Positions 1-9,741 of a DNA stretch of 64,000 nucleotides are shown here, piece by piece. The position numbers and the translations under genes are program-made. The DNA is taken from the NCBI RefSeq assembly GCF_038002345.1, contig NZ_JBBOCJ010000001.1, positions 4,774,001 through 4,838,000 of the forward strand, written 5' to 3'. Below the pieces are notes generated by a model that was not told where the DNA came from, did no database searches, and was given only the letters and a program-made list of their open reading frames with translations. How positions within the stretch are numbered: the stretch's first letter is position 1; each line of letters starts with the position of its first letter. The DNA is from Paenibacillus sp. FSL M7-0420 (GTDB taxonomy: Bacteria; Bacillota; Bacilli; Paenibacillales; Paenibacillaceae).

Positions 1-2678
1 GCAGCTTGCGCAGCTTCATCATTGCCGGCCGACTCCCGGGGTAAGTCTTCCGGCCATATGTCATCAGCAATATAGGCCAGCGCAGCGGCATCGGGAATCC
101 GGCCCTGTCTGCGCAGCTCCTCTACCGCCGGAACCATCAGCAGCTCACCGGAACCGGCTGTACCGGCGGCTTCCTCCAGCCAGCGGATATCCAGGTAAAT
201 CTCATCCGGGTAGAAGCCTTGGCGGAGACGCAGCAGCAGCCGTAAGTCCCCCATCAGCCACGGCTGCCAGCGTCCTTTCCCCTCCTGCCTAAGCAGCTCT
301 GTCCCCGTCAGGACGGCCGTTAGTGTTAATGGAGACTCTCTGCGGGAATTGCCCTTCCCGTCACCGGCTGGAAGAAGTGCCCCCGCCCGGAGGAAGCCGC
401 AGCCGTTCTTGGTGGCGATCTCCACTACAAACTGCGCACCTTCCTGCCATGATCCCAGACTCCGGGCTTCGTACAGAACGCGCACTCCGGCTTCTTCCAG
501 CAGCCGGTCTGCCGCCAGTTGGGTCAGTACCGGCTCCAACTGCTCGCCGTTCCACGCCCCCTCCTTGCGAAGCAGCTCCAGCAGCTTGCGGACGGCCGCA
601 GCCTCCTGCTTATCCGCTCCATGGAAAGCAGTGAGCCGGGACCGGGTAACCTCCGTCATCAGAGCACTGCCCGGCGCAAGCAGCACTACGCGCTTGCCTG
701 TCAGGCCCAGGGCGGCAGCACAGATCACCTCAGCTGTTCCCGCTCCGGTAACCGCAACATCGAATGTACCAAGCGGCGGAACTGCCGCTGCCTGAGACGC
801 TGCATCCGCTGTACCGCCGGGAAGCAGACGGGCGGCTGTGTTGCGGACGTACCCCCGCGCATCGGCGGAGGCTGCGGCAGCCAGCTTCCCGCTTAGGCTG
901 TCATCCGCCCCGGCCTGCGCCAGAATGGCGGCGGCCCGCAGCTCCAGGCTCCAGCGGAGCGATTCAGGCCGGTCGCCGTGCATCCGGTAATCCTCCCCGG
1001 GAACGCCGGAGGCCAGCCAGTTCTTCACGGCCGCAGCCGCTGCTGCCTGCTGCTCCTTGTCCAGCAGCGGCAGGACAGCAGACAAGTAATCCAGCAGGAA
1101 CGTGCTGTGCACTGCACCCGGCTGCTCCGCAAGTGCACGGGCCGCCTCTTCCAGCCCGGCGGGGCTCTTCAGCATCCGCAGCAGAACGAAGGATGCCACC
1201 CAGAAGGGCACGCATTTCGGATGGTTGCTGAGCTTCCTGCCATTCCTTGCGCCAATAAGGCCAAGCAGATAAGGAATGGCCTCCTCCCTGCCGAGCAGCG
1301 CCAGTGTTATGGCAGCATTGAAACCAGCCACGGCAGACTGCTCCTCCAGTATTCCTGCCAGTAACCGGACCACCTTCGGGTCACTGCCTGCGCCTGCGGA
1401 ATGGCCCAGCAGCCAGACCGCCTTCCAGCCCTCTTCCGTGCCGAAGTACCCGGCAAGCTGCTCACTGTATGTGGCGGCGTTATCCCCATCCAGCTTCAGA
1501 CCGGCCAGACTGCCCTGCCGGAAGTGTAGGTTCCGCCCTGCGGTCCGCCGCAGGTCCTCCTGCTCCAGTACGCCGCGTTCAGCCAGTCGCTGCTGCAGCA
1601 GCGAACGGTCCACCTGACGGGGCGCGCAGCCGCCTTGTACGCTCAGTGCAGCCGCTACGCCGGCTGCTTCGCCAACCTTATGCATGTCCTTCTGCATCCG
1701 CACGCCCATGCCGGCATCCCTGTCCACCGACAGCGCGCGGCCTGCCACCAGCAGCCGTTCCAGCCCTTTTGGCAGTAGCGCCCCGTAGGGAATATCGCAC
1801 CACAGCCCCCGGACGAACAGGCCCATCACCGCAATCCACAGCTGGCTGAACTCACTCTCATTGCCGGTATCGAAGCCGTGATTATCCAGATGGGAATAGC
1901 TGCGGGCGATCACCTCCGGCGAAGGCCGGTCTTCGATGTAATCCTGCAGCGTGATGGTGACATCCCCTTCGATAAGTCCGCCTTCTCTCACGCCAAGCAT
2001 GGAGGACACAGCGAAGTAACGCGCCCCCTGAGCGTAGCCTTCCCTGACCCACTCTCTTCCGCGGGTGAATGCCCGGGAGACATCCCAGGGATCATACGGG
2101 TCCACCCACCCGGCATCCAGATTGTCGTACCCGATCTCACCCTCCAGGATCCGGCGCGGAATGAACGAGTAGTTATGATAGATGCCGTCCAACTCCCGGC
2201 CGTAGCGGAGCCTGCCCCCGGCCATACGCACCAGATGGGCGTTGCCGGTGCTGTCGATGGTAACCCCGGTGCGGATCTCCAGCGGCCCGGCCGGACTCAG
2301 TAGCCGCACACCTGCGACTCCCTCACCTTCCATGATTACCTCATAGACCACCGAATCCAGCCAGACCCGGATTCCCTTCTCCCGGCAGAGGGCGGCGAGC
2401 GCCACCCGCTTCGCATCGGGATGGAAGCCCTTGGTCCTCCCTCCGAACACGGCAGCCGCTTCGGCAGTCCGGCGGTCAATCTCTTCCTGAAGCCCCCCGG
2501 GAGACCCGTAGTAATAACGGTGGATGCCGCCCCGGGTGGCGACACCGCCCAGAGCGGTATCATTCTCCACCAGGATTACACTGGCACCTTCATCGGCGGC
2601 CGCAAGGGCCGCTACACAACCAGCCGTCCCTCCTCCAACGACAAGTACATCTGCTGAGACGGCTTTTGACTGAATCAT
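1..2678 (-). CDS. FAD-dependent oxidoreductase, large, partial (3' end outside window)
   Basis: The protein opens with a flavin-binding Rossmann motif (VLVVGGGTAGCVAALAA, residues about 10-26) followed by an acidic strand end (VILVEND) and RGGIHRYYYG, as in the FAD_oxidored family of sugar-metabolism oxidoreductases. A later LLVAGRALSVDRDAGMGVRM stretch is the usual C-terminal flavin-contact region of that family. After it come alpha-helical, HEAT-like segments and then a second Rossmann-like segment (VAVTGAGTAE) near residue 640. The frame is open to the window edge, so at least 892 codons are present. The ATG at 2678 has AGGAGG upstream. It is the last visible gene of an importer operon, 18 bp after the second permease. 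The substrate cannot be read from the sequence; oxidation of an imported sugar or polyol is inferred from context only. Confidence 0.8.
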   Translation of the reverse strand, partial: MIQSKAVSADVLVVGGGTAGCVAALAAADEGASVILVENDTALGGVATRGGIHRYYYGSPGGLQEEIDRRTAEAAAVFGGRTKGFHPDAKRVALAALCREKGIRVWLDSVVYEVIMEGEGVAGVRLLSPAGPLEIRTGVTIDSTGNAHLVRMAGGRLRYGRELDGIYHNYSFIPRRILEGEIGYDNLDAGWVDPYDPWDVSRAFTRGREWVREGYAQGARYFAVSSMLGVREGGLIEGDVTITLQDYIEDRPSPEVIARSYSHLDNHGFDTGNESEFSQLWIAVMGLFVRGLWCDIPYGALLPKGLERLLVAGRALSVDRDAGMGVRMQKDMHKVGEAAGVAAALSVQGGCAPRQVDRSLLQQRLAERGVLEQEDLRRTAGRNLHFRQGSLAGLKLDGDNAATYSEQLAGYFGTEEGWKAVWLLGHSAGAGSDPKVVRLLAGILEEQSAVAGFNAAITLALLGREEAIPYLLGLIGARNGRKLSNHPKCVPFWVASFVLLRMLKSPAGLEEAARALAEQPGAVHSTFLLDYLSAVLPLLDKEQQAAAAAAVKNWLASGVPGEDYRMHGDRPESLRWSLELRAAAILAQAGADDSLSGKLAAAASADARGYVRNTAARLLPGGTADAASQAAAVPPLGTFDVAVTGAGTAEVICAAALGLTGKRVVLLAPGSALMTEVTRSRLTAFHGADKQEAAAVRKLLELLRKEGAWNGEQLEPVLTQLAADRLLEEAGVRVLYEARSLGSWQEGAQFVVEIATKNGCGFLRAGALLPAGDGKGNSRRESPLTLTAVLTGTELLRQEGKGRWQPWLMGDLRLLLRLRQGFYPDEIYLDIRWLEEAAGTAGSGELLMVPAVEELRRQGRIPDAAALAYIADDIWPEDLPRESAGNDEAAQA

Positions 2679-2696
2679 GCACACACCTCCTGTTGC

Positions 2697-3533
2697 TTAG
2701 CCTTTGATGGAGCCGGCCAGACCTTCGATGAAATACCGCTGCAGGAACAGGAACACGATGATAATCGGCACCACCGACATCACCGCTCCCGCGGCAAGTC
2801 CCGTCCAGTCTACGCTGTTCGTCCCGAAGAAGTTATACATGCCGACCCCCAGCGTACGCAGCGACGGCTTGCTTAAGGTGAAGGTCAGCGGGACGAAGAA
2901 TGCATTCCACGCGCCGATGAAGCTGAAGATCGTCACTGTGCCGAGAATCGGCTTGGACAGCGGCAGCATGATGCTGAAGAACATCCGGAAGTACCCGGCG
3001 CCGTCAATCGTGGCGGATTCCTCCATCTCTTTGGGCAGGGAGGCGAAGTAGCCGACGAACAGCAGAATCGAGACGATTTTGGACGGACCGGACTCGGCCA
3101 GAATGACCCCCATCAGCGTATTATTGAAGCCGAGACCGACAATCAGCTCGAACAGCGGGAGAATCGTGAACCCCTTGGGCAGGAACATGGAGATAACCAG
3201 CAGGGTCATAATCAGTTTTTTGCCAGGCATGTTGCCTCTCCCCAGCGCATACCCGGCCATTGAGGTAATTACCAGGACAAGCAGAACTACCGATGCGGTA
3301 ACAATCACCGAGTTGAAAAAGTACTGATAAAAGTTCGCCAGCTCCCACGCCCGCACAAAGTTATCGAAGGTCGGCTCTTTGGGGATGACGTTAATGCCGC
3401 CCAGGAACATTTCGCTCTGCGACTTGAAGGATGACGAGATGATCCAGATGAACGGATAACTCCAGATTAAAGTGAAGCCCAGCAGCAGAAGCTGGACAGG
3501 CAGTTGTCTGAGCAGCCGGTTAAGCCTGTACAT
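2697..3533 (-). CDS. Carbohydrate ABC transporter permease, MalG type
   Basis: A 278-residue inner-membrane permease of the CUT1 family with about six hydrophobic segments. The EAA loop that docks the ATPase is visible (KEMEESATIDGAGYFRMFF, about residue 165-185). The N-terminal segment (LLLLGFTLIWSYPFIWIISS) is typical of MalG-like partners. The start has AAAGGAG upstream and lies 2 bp from the stop of the preceding MalF-type permease, so the two are translationally coupled. The sugar is unknown. No ATP-binding subunit is encoded with this or the two other importers in the window, consistent with a shared MsmX-type ATPase elsewhere. Confidence 0.9.
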   Translation of the reverse strand: MYRLNRLLRQLPVQLLLLGFTLIWSYPFIWIISSSFKSQSEMFLGGINVIPKEPTFDNFVRAWELANFYQYFFNSVIVTASVVLLVLVITSMAGYALGRGNMPGKKLIMTLLVISMFLPKGFTILPLFELIVGLGFNNTLMGVILAESGPSKIVSILLFVGYFASLPKEMEESATIDGAGYFRMFFSIMLPLSKPILGTVTIFSFIGAWNAFFVPLTFTLSKPSLRTLGVGMYNFFGTNSVDWTGLAAGAVMSVVPIIIVFLFLQRYFIEGLAGSIKG

Positions 3534-3535
3534 GG

Positions 3536-4519
3536 TTATTCCGCTCCTTTCGCGCCGGATCTGCGGGCATATTTGCCGGTCAGCGCCTGGATGATGACGA
3601 CTACGAGCACAGCCAGACTGAACAGAATGCCTGCGGCCGAGGCGAAGCCATACCGGGACGAACCGCTCTCCGGCTCAAACGCATACCGGAAAATATAAGT
3701 CTGCACCACATCGGTCGCTTTGACCGGGCCGCCCTCAGTCATCGTACGAACCAGATCGAAAGGGTCCAGGTTATTGATAAACGTCAGCAGGGTAATGACC
3801 AGGCCAATCGGGGCCAGCATCGGAATCGTGATCCGGAAAAAGCTCTGCACTCTCCCCGCCCCGTCAATTCTCGCCGCCTCGTACAGCTCACCCGGGATCG
3901 TCTGTAATCCTGCGAGCCAGTAGATCATGGGGGTCCCGAAGCTTTTCCAGACGGAAACCGCCAGCAGGGTGGGCAATGCCAGCTTGGTAGAACCCAGGAA
4001 GTTAATCGGCTCACTGATGATTCCGGTATTCAGCAGCATCTCGTTCACCGCACCGCCCAGCGGATTCAGCAGAATAGAGAAGATCACTCCGATTACCGCT
4101 GTCGTAGAGATCACAGGCACAAACAGCAGCAGCCTATAGATATTTCTCCCCGCCAGGAACTGGTTGTTGAGAATAACCGCCACCACCAGCGCCAGCGGCA
4201 TCTGGATCAGGACATGGGTCAGGGCGAAGAAGAAGGTGTTCATGAACGCGTTCCAGAAGCCCGGGTCGGCAGCCACCTCCCGGAAGTTGCCCAGTCCGAT
4301 GAAATCGGTCGGCCAGCCGATGCCGTCCCAGTTGAAGAACGAATAATACCAGCTTGCAATCATCGGCCATAGGGTAAAAGCGGAAAAGAACACCAGCATC
4401 GGCAGCACGAACAGATAATGATAGCGGTGCTTCTTGATTTGTTTGAACAGCTCCGCTCTCCGGGAGAGCGGAGCCTTGCCGGCGGGAGCAGGGATCGTCT
4501 GCTGCGTGCCGTAGCCCAT
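3536..4519 (-). CDS. Carbohydrate ABC transporter permease, MalF type
   Basis: A 327-residue CUT1 permease with a cytoplasmic N-terminus, a first membrane helix (YLFVLPMLVFFSAFTLWPM) and the EAA loop ELYEAARIDGAGRVQSFFRI. The frame is open upstream to 4585, but the ATG at 4519 (MGYGTQQ) is preceded by AGGAG at suitable spacing and gives the normal family length, so it is preferred. It sits between the binding protein (80 bp upstream) and the MalG-type permease in the same operon. Confidence 0.9.
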   Translation of the reverse strand: MGYGTQQTIPAPAGKAPLSRRAELFKQIKKHRYHYLFVLPMLVFFSAFTLWPMIASWYYSFFNWDGIGWPTDFIGLGNFREVAADPGFWNAFMNTFFFALTHVLIQMPLALVVAVILNNQFLAGRNIYRLLLFVPVISTTAVIGVIFSILLNPLGGAVNEMLLNTGIISEPINFLGSTKLALPTLLAVSVWKSFGTPMIYWLAGLQTIPGELYEAARIDGAGRVQSFFRITIPMLAPIGLVITLLTFINNLDPFDLVRTMTEGGPVKATDVVQTYIFRYAFEPESGSSRYGFASAAGILFSLAVLVVVIIQALTGKYARRSGAKGAE

Positions 4520-4599
4520 GATGCATTCACTCCTGTCTGTTTCTGTATGGTTTCTGTATGTTTCCGGGGCCTGAGCCAGGCTCAACGCTTGTTCAGCGC

Positions 4600-6129
4600 T
4601 TATTCAATGATGTAGTTCTGCATCGGGTCCCAATCCGGGTATTTCAGGTCATCTCTGGTGAAGGTGATTCCGCCGTCATTGGCGATTTTGATCTGCTCAT
4701 CAATCACCTTATTGGCCTTGGTATCGTATTCCTCTGCGAGCGGCACCGGGTCTTCATTGCTCATCACCGCCTTCAGGAAAACCTCCTGAATCTTCGGCTT
4801 CGGCATCGAGTCGCTGATGCTCTTCGAGAACTGGTCATAGTTCTGGTTGTTCGTATTCACCGCCGGAGCCATGCGGATCGTCTCGTCCATGACCTTCACA
4901 ATCTGCTGCATATCCGCCGACATCTCAATGCCTTCCATCGCTGCCGGCATCAGCACCAGCTCTTTGGCATATTCATAATTCGCCCGCTCGAACGCTTCCG
5001 AGCCCAGGAAGTCCAGTACCTTCCATGCCGCATCCTTGACCTTCGACTGCGAGCTCATGGCATACCGCGGCTCGGCAATGGTCGGCGTGTCGCGGTAACC
5101 CTTGCGGCCTGCATCCGGCACCGGCGCTGCGGCAATGCCCATGTCCATTCCTTCGTTCAGCTTGCGGATCTCTTCCGCCTGCCAGGCTGCGCCGATGAAC
5201 ATGGCTACGCGTCCGGCGGCGAACTGCTGGTGCATCTGCGCGGTATCCCAGTTTTCCCAGCCCGGAGCCACAATCTTCTGCGCATTCAGCTGACGCAGAA
5301 TCTCGACCACCGGCGTCGCCGACTTCGACGAGAATAGGCCGGTCTTCAGATTAATGATCGTATTTCCTTCATATCCGATTACACCGCCGTCAAGTCCCGA
5401 ACCCAGGCCGGATACGCTCAGCCCGAACACCGCCGGAGCCTTGCCCATCATGGCAAAGCCGTAGACCTGACCCTTGCCCTCCTTCGTAATCTTCGTTGCA
5501 GCTTCGACGAATTCACTGTGTGTCTTCGGCGGCTCACTGTAGCCGTATTTCTCCAGAATGGCCTTGTTGTAATACAGCAGTCTTACCTTATCGAAGCGCG
5601 GGTCGCGGACCGGAACGCCGATGATCTCCCCGTTCACCCGGGTCTGGCTGGTGCGGCTGAAAGCGCCCTCCGGGAAGCGGGCCTGAAAGGCATCGTCCAT
5701 GTAGCTGTCCAGCGGCTCCGCCCATTTGTTGTCGTAGACGGTGCGGGCCTGCGGCTGGCCACCTTCGATGAAGAAGAGGTCCGGGCCCTCATTGGCGGCA
5801 AAAGACAGCTGAAGCGCATTATTATACTGCTCTGTCGGATTGGCGATAACGGTGACTTTGACGTCCGGATTTGATTTCATGAAGATGTCCATTTGTTCCT
5901 TGTAAAAGGCTTCATCGCCGGGTCTGGCCGAGACGATGGAGAAATTCACCTTCTGGACCGCAGCGGCTGTAGCCGCAGGTGCTTCAGATGATCCAGCCGG
6001 AGCAGTTGTCCCGCTGCTTTCCCCCGTGTTATTGCCGCCGCAGCCGGCCAGCACCCCTGCCATCATGCCCGTCAGGGCAAATACCGTTGTCAGCGCTCTC
6101 ATGAATGAACGTTTTTGGGTCAATTGCAT
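4600..6129 (-). CDS. Extracellular sugar-binding lipoprotein of ABC transporter
   Basis: A 509-residue family-1 solute-binding protein. The N-terminus is a lipoprotein signal (basic MQLTQKR, hydrophobic core, lipobox LAGC followed by GGNNTGESS). It continues as a typical periplasmic-binding fold (QKVNFSIVSARPGDEAFYKEQ, then the EGPDLFFIEGG ligand-site region). The ATG at 6129 with GGGGAG upstream is chosen over an open frame extending to 6240, because it places the signal peptide at the start. First gene of the importer-oxidoreductase operon (6129 to 1). It is separated from the upstream mannosidase gene by a terminator and a repeat, so it probably has its own promoter within 6130-6300. Confidence 0.9.
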   Translation of the reverse strand: MQLTQKRSFMRALTTVFALTGMMAGVLAGCGGNNTGESSGTTAPAGSSEAPAATAAAVQKVNFSIVSARPGDEAFYKEQMDIFMKSNPDVKVTVIANPTEQYNNALQLSFAANEGPDLFFIEGGQPQARTVYDNKWAEPLDSYMDDAFQARFPEGAFSRTSQTRVNGEIIGVPVRDPRFDKVRLLYYNKAILEKYGYSEPPKTHSEFVEAATKITKEGKGQVYGFAMMGKAPAVFGLSVSGLGSGLDGGVIGYEGNTIINLKTGLFSSKSATPVVEILRQLNAQKIVAPGWENWDTAQMHQQFAAGRVAMFIGAAWQAEEIRKLNEGMDMGIAAAPVPDAGRKGYRDTPTIAEPRYAMSSQSKVKDAAWKVLDFLGSEAFERANYEYAKELVLMPAAMEGIEMSADMQQIVKVMDETIRMAPAVNTNNQNYDQFSKSISDSMPKPKIQEVFLKAVMSNEDPVPLAEEYDTKANKVIDEQIKIANDGGITFTRDDLKYPDWDPMQNYIIE

Positions 6130-6324
6130 ACACTCCCCTTTAAGTAGGCTCGGTGATGATTGATATACCTCGTCTGTATCGTTACTTCTCCTTACAGCCT
6201 TATTGTAGCAAGTACCGCGAACCGCGCGTATCCCATGCATCTACGATCCGGGTGGAGATATCTATGCAATTAGTGGGGGACGGGGTGCACATGTACAGTC
6301 GTCGCGGGCAGCGTCCAGCGAAAT

Positions 6325-6420
6325 CAGGAGCACTTATGCTCCTCATTCGCTCACCTAGCCGACTTTTGAGGAATTCAAGTGCACTTCTGCTCTTCATTGG
6401 CTCATTTGGCCAGATAGAAA
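6325..6420. repeat. Tandem 51-bp palindromic repeat, two units (array A')
   Basis: Two copies exactly 51 bp apart (GCACTT at 6330 and 6381). Each has an inverted repeat around CTTA or CTT (AGGAGCACTTATGCTCCT in the first) and the trailing CTCATTCGCTCA/TTCATTGGCTCA backbone. The units match those at 13050-13200 closely. They lie in the gap between the mannosidase terminator and the importer operon. No gene is visible in 6130-6464. Confidence 0.85.
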
Positions 6421-6464
6421 CTTGTATGCATTAGCCAGCAATCTGAGCGCCTGCTCTCCTCATC

Positions 6465-6501
6465 AAAAAAAGCAGTGCCGCCCATACAGGCGAACACTGC
6501 T
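6465..6501 (-). terminator. Rho-independent terminator after the alpha-mannosidase pair
   Basis: On the minus strand AGCAGTG, an inner CGCC/GGCG pairing and CACTGCT form a hairpin followed by six T. It begins 7 bp after the stop of the downstream GH38 gene. Confidence 0.85.
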
Positions 6502-6507
6502 CTTTCA

Positions 6508-9500
6508 TTATGGTGCGGTCACTTTCAGCGTAACCACCTCGTACGGTGTCAGGACGCGGAAGACGGTCCCTCCGCTGGCCGCCAGCCTGGACTCCGTAAC
6601 CGGCTTCTCCATCAGGTTAAGTTCCGTCAAGCCGGCTGGGTCCAGCGGCAGGTTAAGCTCCACCCGGTCCCGGCCGCCGCCGGATTCGTACAGGCGGAGT
6701 ACAGCACCGCTGCCGTCCTCCGCGATCTTGACGGCATCCACGATCGTATGCCGGCTATGCACATCCAGCAGCGGGCCGGACGGCGGCAGGCTGCCCTCAT
6801 GCTGAACGGCCGTACAGGCAAGCAGCGGCTGGTTCAGCTCGAACCCTTGCTGCACAACGTTCCCTGCTCTCCAGTCACCTTCGTGCGGATAGAGGGAATA
6901 GGTGAATTCGTGCACCCCGATATCGGCGGTATGGTCCGGCCAACGGGGCGAACGGAGCAGGGACAGGCGCATCGTATTTCCTTTGATATCGTAGCCGTAC
7001 TTACAGTCGTTCAGCAGGCTGATCCCGTAGCCGCCCTCCGACAGATCCGCCCAGCGGTGCCCGCATACCTCGAACTGGGCTTGTTCCCAGCTGGTATTGT
7101 TATGGGTCGCCCGCTCAATGCTGCCGAAAGGAATCTCATACACTGCCTTCGCGGCCCGGATATCCACCGGAAAAGCAGCCTTCAGCAGCTTATGCTCCTC
7201 CCGCCAATCCACCCGGGTCTCGAAATCCACACGCCGGGAATGGCGGTGGAAGATGATATGCTGTTCCACCCGTGACTGGTTCAGCTCCCAGGTGAAACGG
7301 AGAATATCGCGGGTGTTCCCCTGCAGGACCGCTTCACTGGACAGCAGTCTGGCTTCCGCAGCGGGCTGCTCCGCAAAATGCGGGTCCATATCCCACGCAT
7401 CCCAGACCGTCGGCCGGTCATGGAACAGCTGCAAGCCGTTGGCGGCGGCGCCTGGGGCGACAAGCTCCCGGCCGTTGCTTTTGTCCAGCCAGGAGCTGAT
7501 CCGGCCCAACCTATCGAAGGTAATGTGAACATTCTCTGTCTCCCAGCGGTCAAGTAGGGCAGGTATCTCTGTTGATTCTCCGCCAAGACTTGCCGGGTCC
7601 GCAGCAGCTACTGCCACAGCCCCTCCTGCTCCTCCGGTCACCCTATGGCGCAGCCAGATTACCTTGTACCCCATCGCTGGAACTTCTCCCGGCGCAATGA
7701 ACAGCTTCACCTTGCCGCCAGACTCCAGCACATCGCAGGGAAGGGCCTGACCCTCCGCATCATAAGGCCGCTGAGCGAGCAGCTCCGCACCGCCTTGAAC
7801 CAGAACCGTATCCTTCCGCGCCCAGGACAGGCTGTTGAACACAATCAGCGGCGTGCCTTCTCCCCGCGTGTCTATAGCAGCTGCCAGTGTGCTGGTGGCT
7901 TGACTGCGGGCCTGTTCCCCATAGCCAAAAACATCCTCATAATGCGCCTCCGACTTCACATACACCTCCGGGATGGAGGTGCCGGGAATGATGTCGTGGA
8001 ACTGGTTCAGCAGCAGCAGCTCCCAGCCTTGGCGCAACGGCCCCTGTTGCACCTCCACACAACGCTCAAGCGCTGCCGCGCCGGACAAATAGGACAGAGC
8101 ATTCCAGATTTCCGCTTCGCGGTAGAGCGCCTCCGCCTTGCGGTTCCAGCGTTTATTTTTGGCGTGTGTGGTATAGGTTCCTCTGTGCAGCTCCAGATAC
8201 ATATCCCCGGACCAGACAGGCAGCTCAGGGGCAGCATCACGGATTCCGTCAAAAAACGCATGGGCCGTGCTGAACCGGCTCTCCGGCAGCCCCGGCAGGG
8301 AAGCGGAGCGTTCAATCACTTCCAGCATTTCGCGCGTGACCCCGCCGCCTCCATCCCCGTAGCCGTAGAGCAGCATTTGTTCGGGGTGTGCTTTTTGCTG
8401 GCGGAAGCTGTCCCAATGCTCCCCTACATCCGCCGGAAGTGTATTCTCATTCAGGCCGTGATTAAGGAAGGACAGAATCCGCGTGCCGTCGATGCCCTCC
8501 CACTGAAACAAATCATACGGAAAAGCATTCGTGTCATTCCAGTTCATCTTCGTAGTCATGAAGTAATCAACACCGGATTGCTTCAGCAGCTGGGGCAGGG
8601 AGGCACAATAGCCGAAGGTGTCCGGCAGCCATTCCACCCGCGGAACCTGGCCGAATTCCTGCTCATAGAAGGCACGCCCGTAGAGAAGCTGCCGGACCAA
8701 TGACTCTCCGGAGGGGATATTCAGATCCGGCTCGACCCACATCCCGCCTACCAGCTCCCAGCGTCCCTCTGCGATACGCTGTTTGATGCGCTCATACAGG
8801 TCGGGATAGTGCTTTTTGGCGTATGCATATAGCTGCGGCTGGCTCTGGGAATACCGGTAATGCTCATAATGCTCCATCAGCGTGATGACTGTCGAGAAGG
8901 TCCGGCCGGTCTTGTGCACCGTCTCCTTCAGCGGCCATAGCCAGGCCAGATCGATATGGGACTGGCCGACCATGTGCATCGTACCGGCTACTCCCGGGTC
9001 CCGGCTTCCTCCGGCAGCTTTGAGTGCGCTTCTAAGCTTCGCCTCCGCTTGCCCCATCTGCTCTTCACTTAGCGCTGCCGGGTCCCCGGCTTCCTGAATC
9101 AGCGCTTCCAGTGCGCGTTCAAGATATAGCCGTTCTGCGGAATGTTCCGGCAGCCGCTGCAATGTCCCGTAACCTACGGTTACCGTAAAATATAAGCTCT
9201 CCGCCGCCGTATCCACGCTCACCAGTCTGGCCTCCTCGAACCTGACCGGCGGGGCATCATTGTCCTTCTGCCCGTTGAGCGGATCTGTGGGAATCGGCGG
9301 CACATGATACAGCTCGATCTCCAGCTTCAGCTTACCGCTTGCCGCCAGTTCAACGGAGAGCGGCACGAAGCTCCGGTTCTTGTCCAGGCCGTGATACGGT
9401 GTGCCGTTCACAGACAGCAACCCCTCGCCCCCGGCCTTGAACACAAGGCCGGTCGTTCCTGCCTGCCATGCAGCAGGCACCTGTGCGGTTGCCGTAAGGA

Positions 9501-9693
9501 ACAGGGTCTCCCGCACCTTGCTCGCAAGACGCCCGGGGGAAGCCGTCTCCCCTTCCGGTCCGTAATAACGGTAATCCCCTTCGTCTACATACTCCGCTCT
9601 GCGCAGCGACCACTCTTCAATCTTCAGGCTGTCCCTATACCGGCGCAGCATCAGCTCACTCAGCAACCGTCCGGTCCGTCTTGTCAGCGGCAT
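6508..9693 (-). CDS. Alpha-mannosidase, GH38 (second of a tandem pair)
   Basis: A 1061-residue glycoside hydrolase family 38 protein that should release alpha-mannose from oligosaccharides, probably in the cytoplasm because no signal peptide is present. The zinc-binding motif HIDLAWLWP lies near residue 245. The catalytic nucleophile region LPDTFGY is near residue 355, and GYGDGGGG follows. The C-terminal half is the beta-sandwich region (LNDCKYGYDIKGNTMRLSLLR). The ATG at 9693 has GAGGAGG upstream. It follows the paralogous GH38 gene by 48 bp and is closed by the terminator at 6465-6501, so the two form a bicistronic unit. Zinc or cobalt dependence is family knowledge. Confidence 0.93.
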   Translation of the reverse strand: MPLTRRTGRLLSELMLRRYRDSLKIEEWSLRRAEYVDEGDYRYYGPEGETASPGRLASKVRETLFLTATAQVPAAWQAGTTGLVFKAGGEGLLSVNGTPYHGLDKNRSFVPLSVELAASGKLKLEIELYHVPPIPTDPLNGQKDNDAPPVRFEEARLVSVDTAAESLYFTVTVGYGTLQRLPEHSAERLYLERALEALIQEAGDPAALSEEQMGQAEAKLRSALKAAGGSRDPGVAGTMHMVGQSHIDLAWLWPLKETVHKTGRTFSTVITLMEHYEHYRYSQSQPQLYAYAKKHYPDLYERIKQRIAEGRWELVGGMWVEPDLNIPSGESLVRQLLYGRAFYEQEFGQVPRVEWLPDTFGYCASLPQLLKQSGVDYFMTTKMNWNDTNAFPYDLFQWEGIDGTRILSFLNHGLNENTLPADVGEHWDSFRQQKAHPEQMLLYGYGDGGGGVTREMLEVIERSASLPGLPESRFSTAHAFFDGIRDAAPELPVWSGDMYLELHRGTYTTHAKNKRWNRKAEALYREAEIWNALSYLSGAAALERCVEVQQGPLRQGWELLLLNQFHDIIPGTSIPEVYVKSEAHYEDVFGYGEQARSQATSTLAAAIDTRGEGTPLIVFNSLSWARKDTVLVQGGAELLAQRPYDAEGQALPCDVLESGGKVKLFIAPGEVPAMGYKVIWLRHRVTGGAGGAVAVAAADPASLGGESTEIPALLDRWETENVHITFDRLGRISSWLDKSNGRELVAPGAAANGLQLFHDRPTVWDAWDMDPHFAEQPAAEARLLSSEAVLQGNTRDILRFTWELNQSRVEQHIIFHRHSRRVDFETRVDWREEHKLLKAAFPVDIRAAKAVYEIPFGSIERATHNNTSWEQAQFEVCGHRWADLSEGGYGISLLNDCKYGYDIKGNTMRLSLLRSPRWPDHTADIGVHEFTYSLYPHEGDWRAGNVVQQGFELNQPLLACTAVQHEGSLPPSGPLLDVHSRHTIVDAVKIAEDGSGAVLRLYESGGGRDRVELNLPLDPAGLTELNLMEKPVTESRLAASGGTVFRVLTPYEVVTLKVTAP

Positions 9694-9741
9694 ATCCCAG
9701 CCTCCTCTATTGAGTTAGATGCTCCTGTTTCAACCCTCGCG

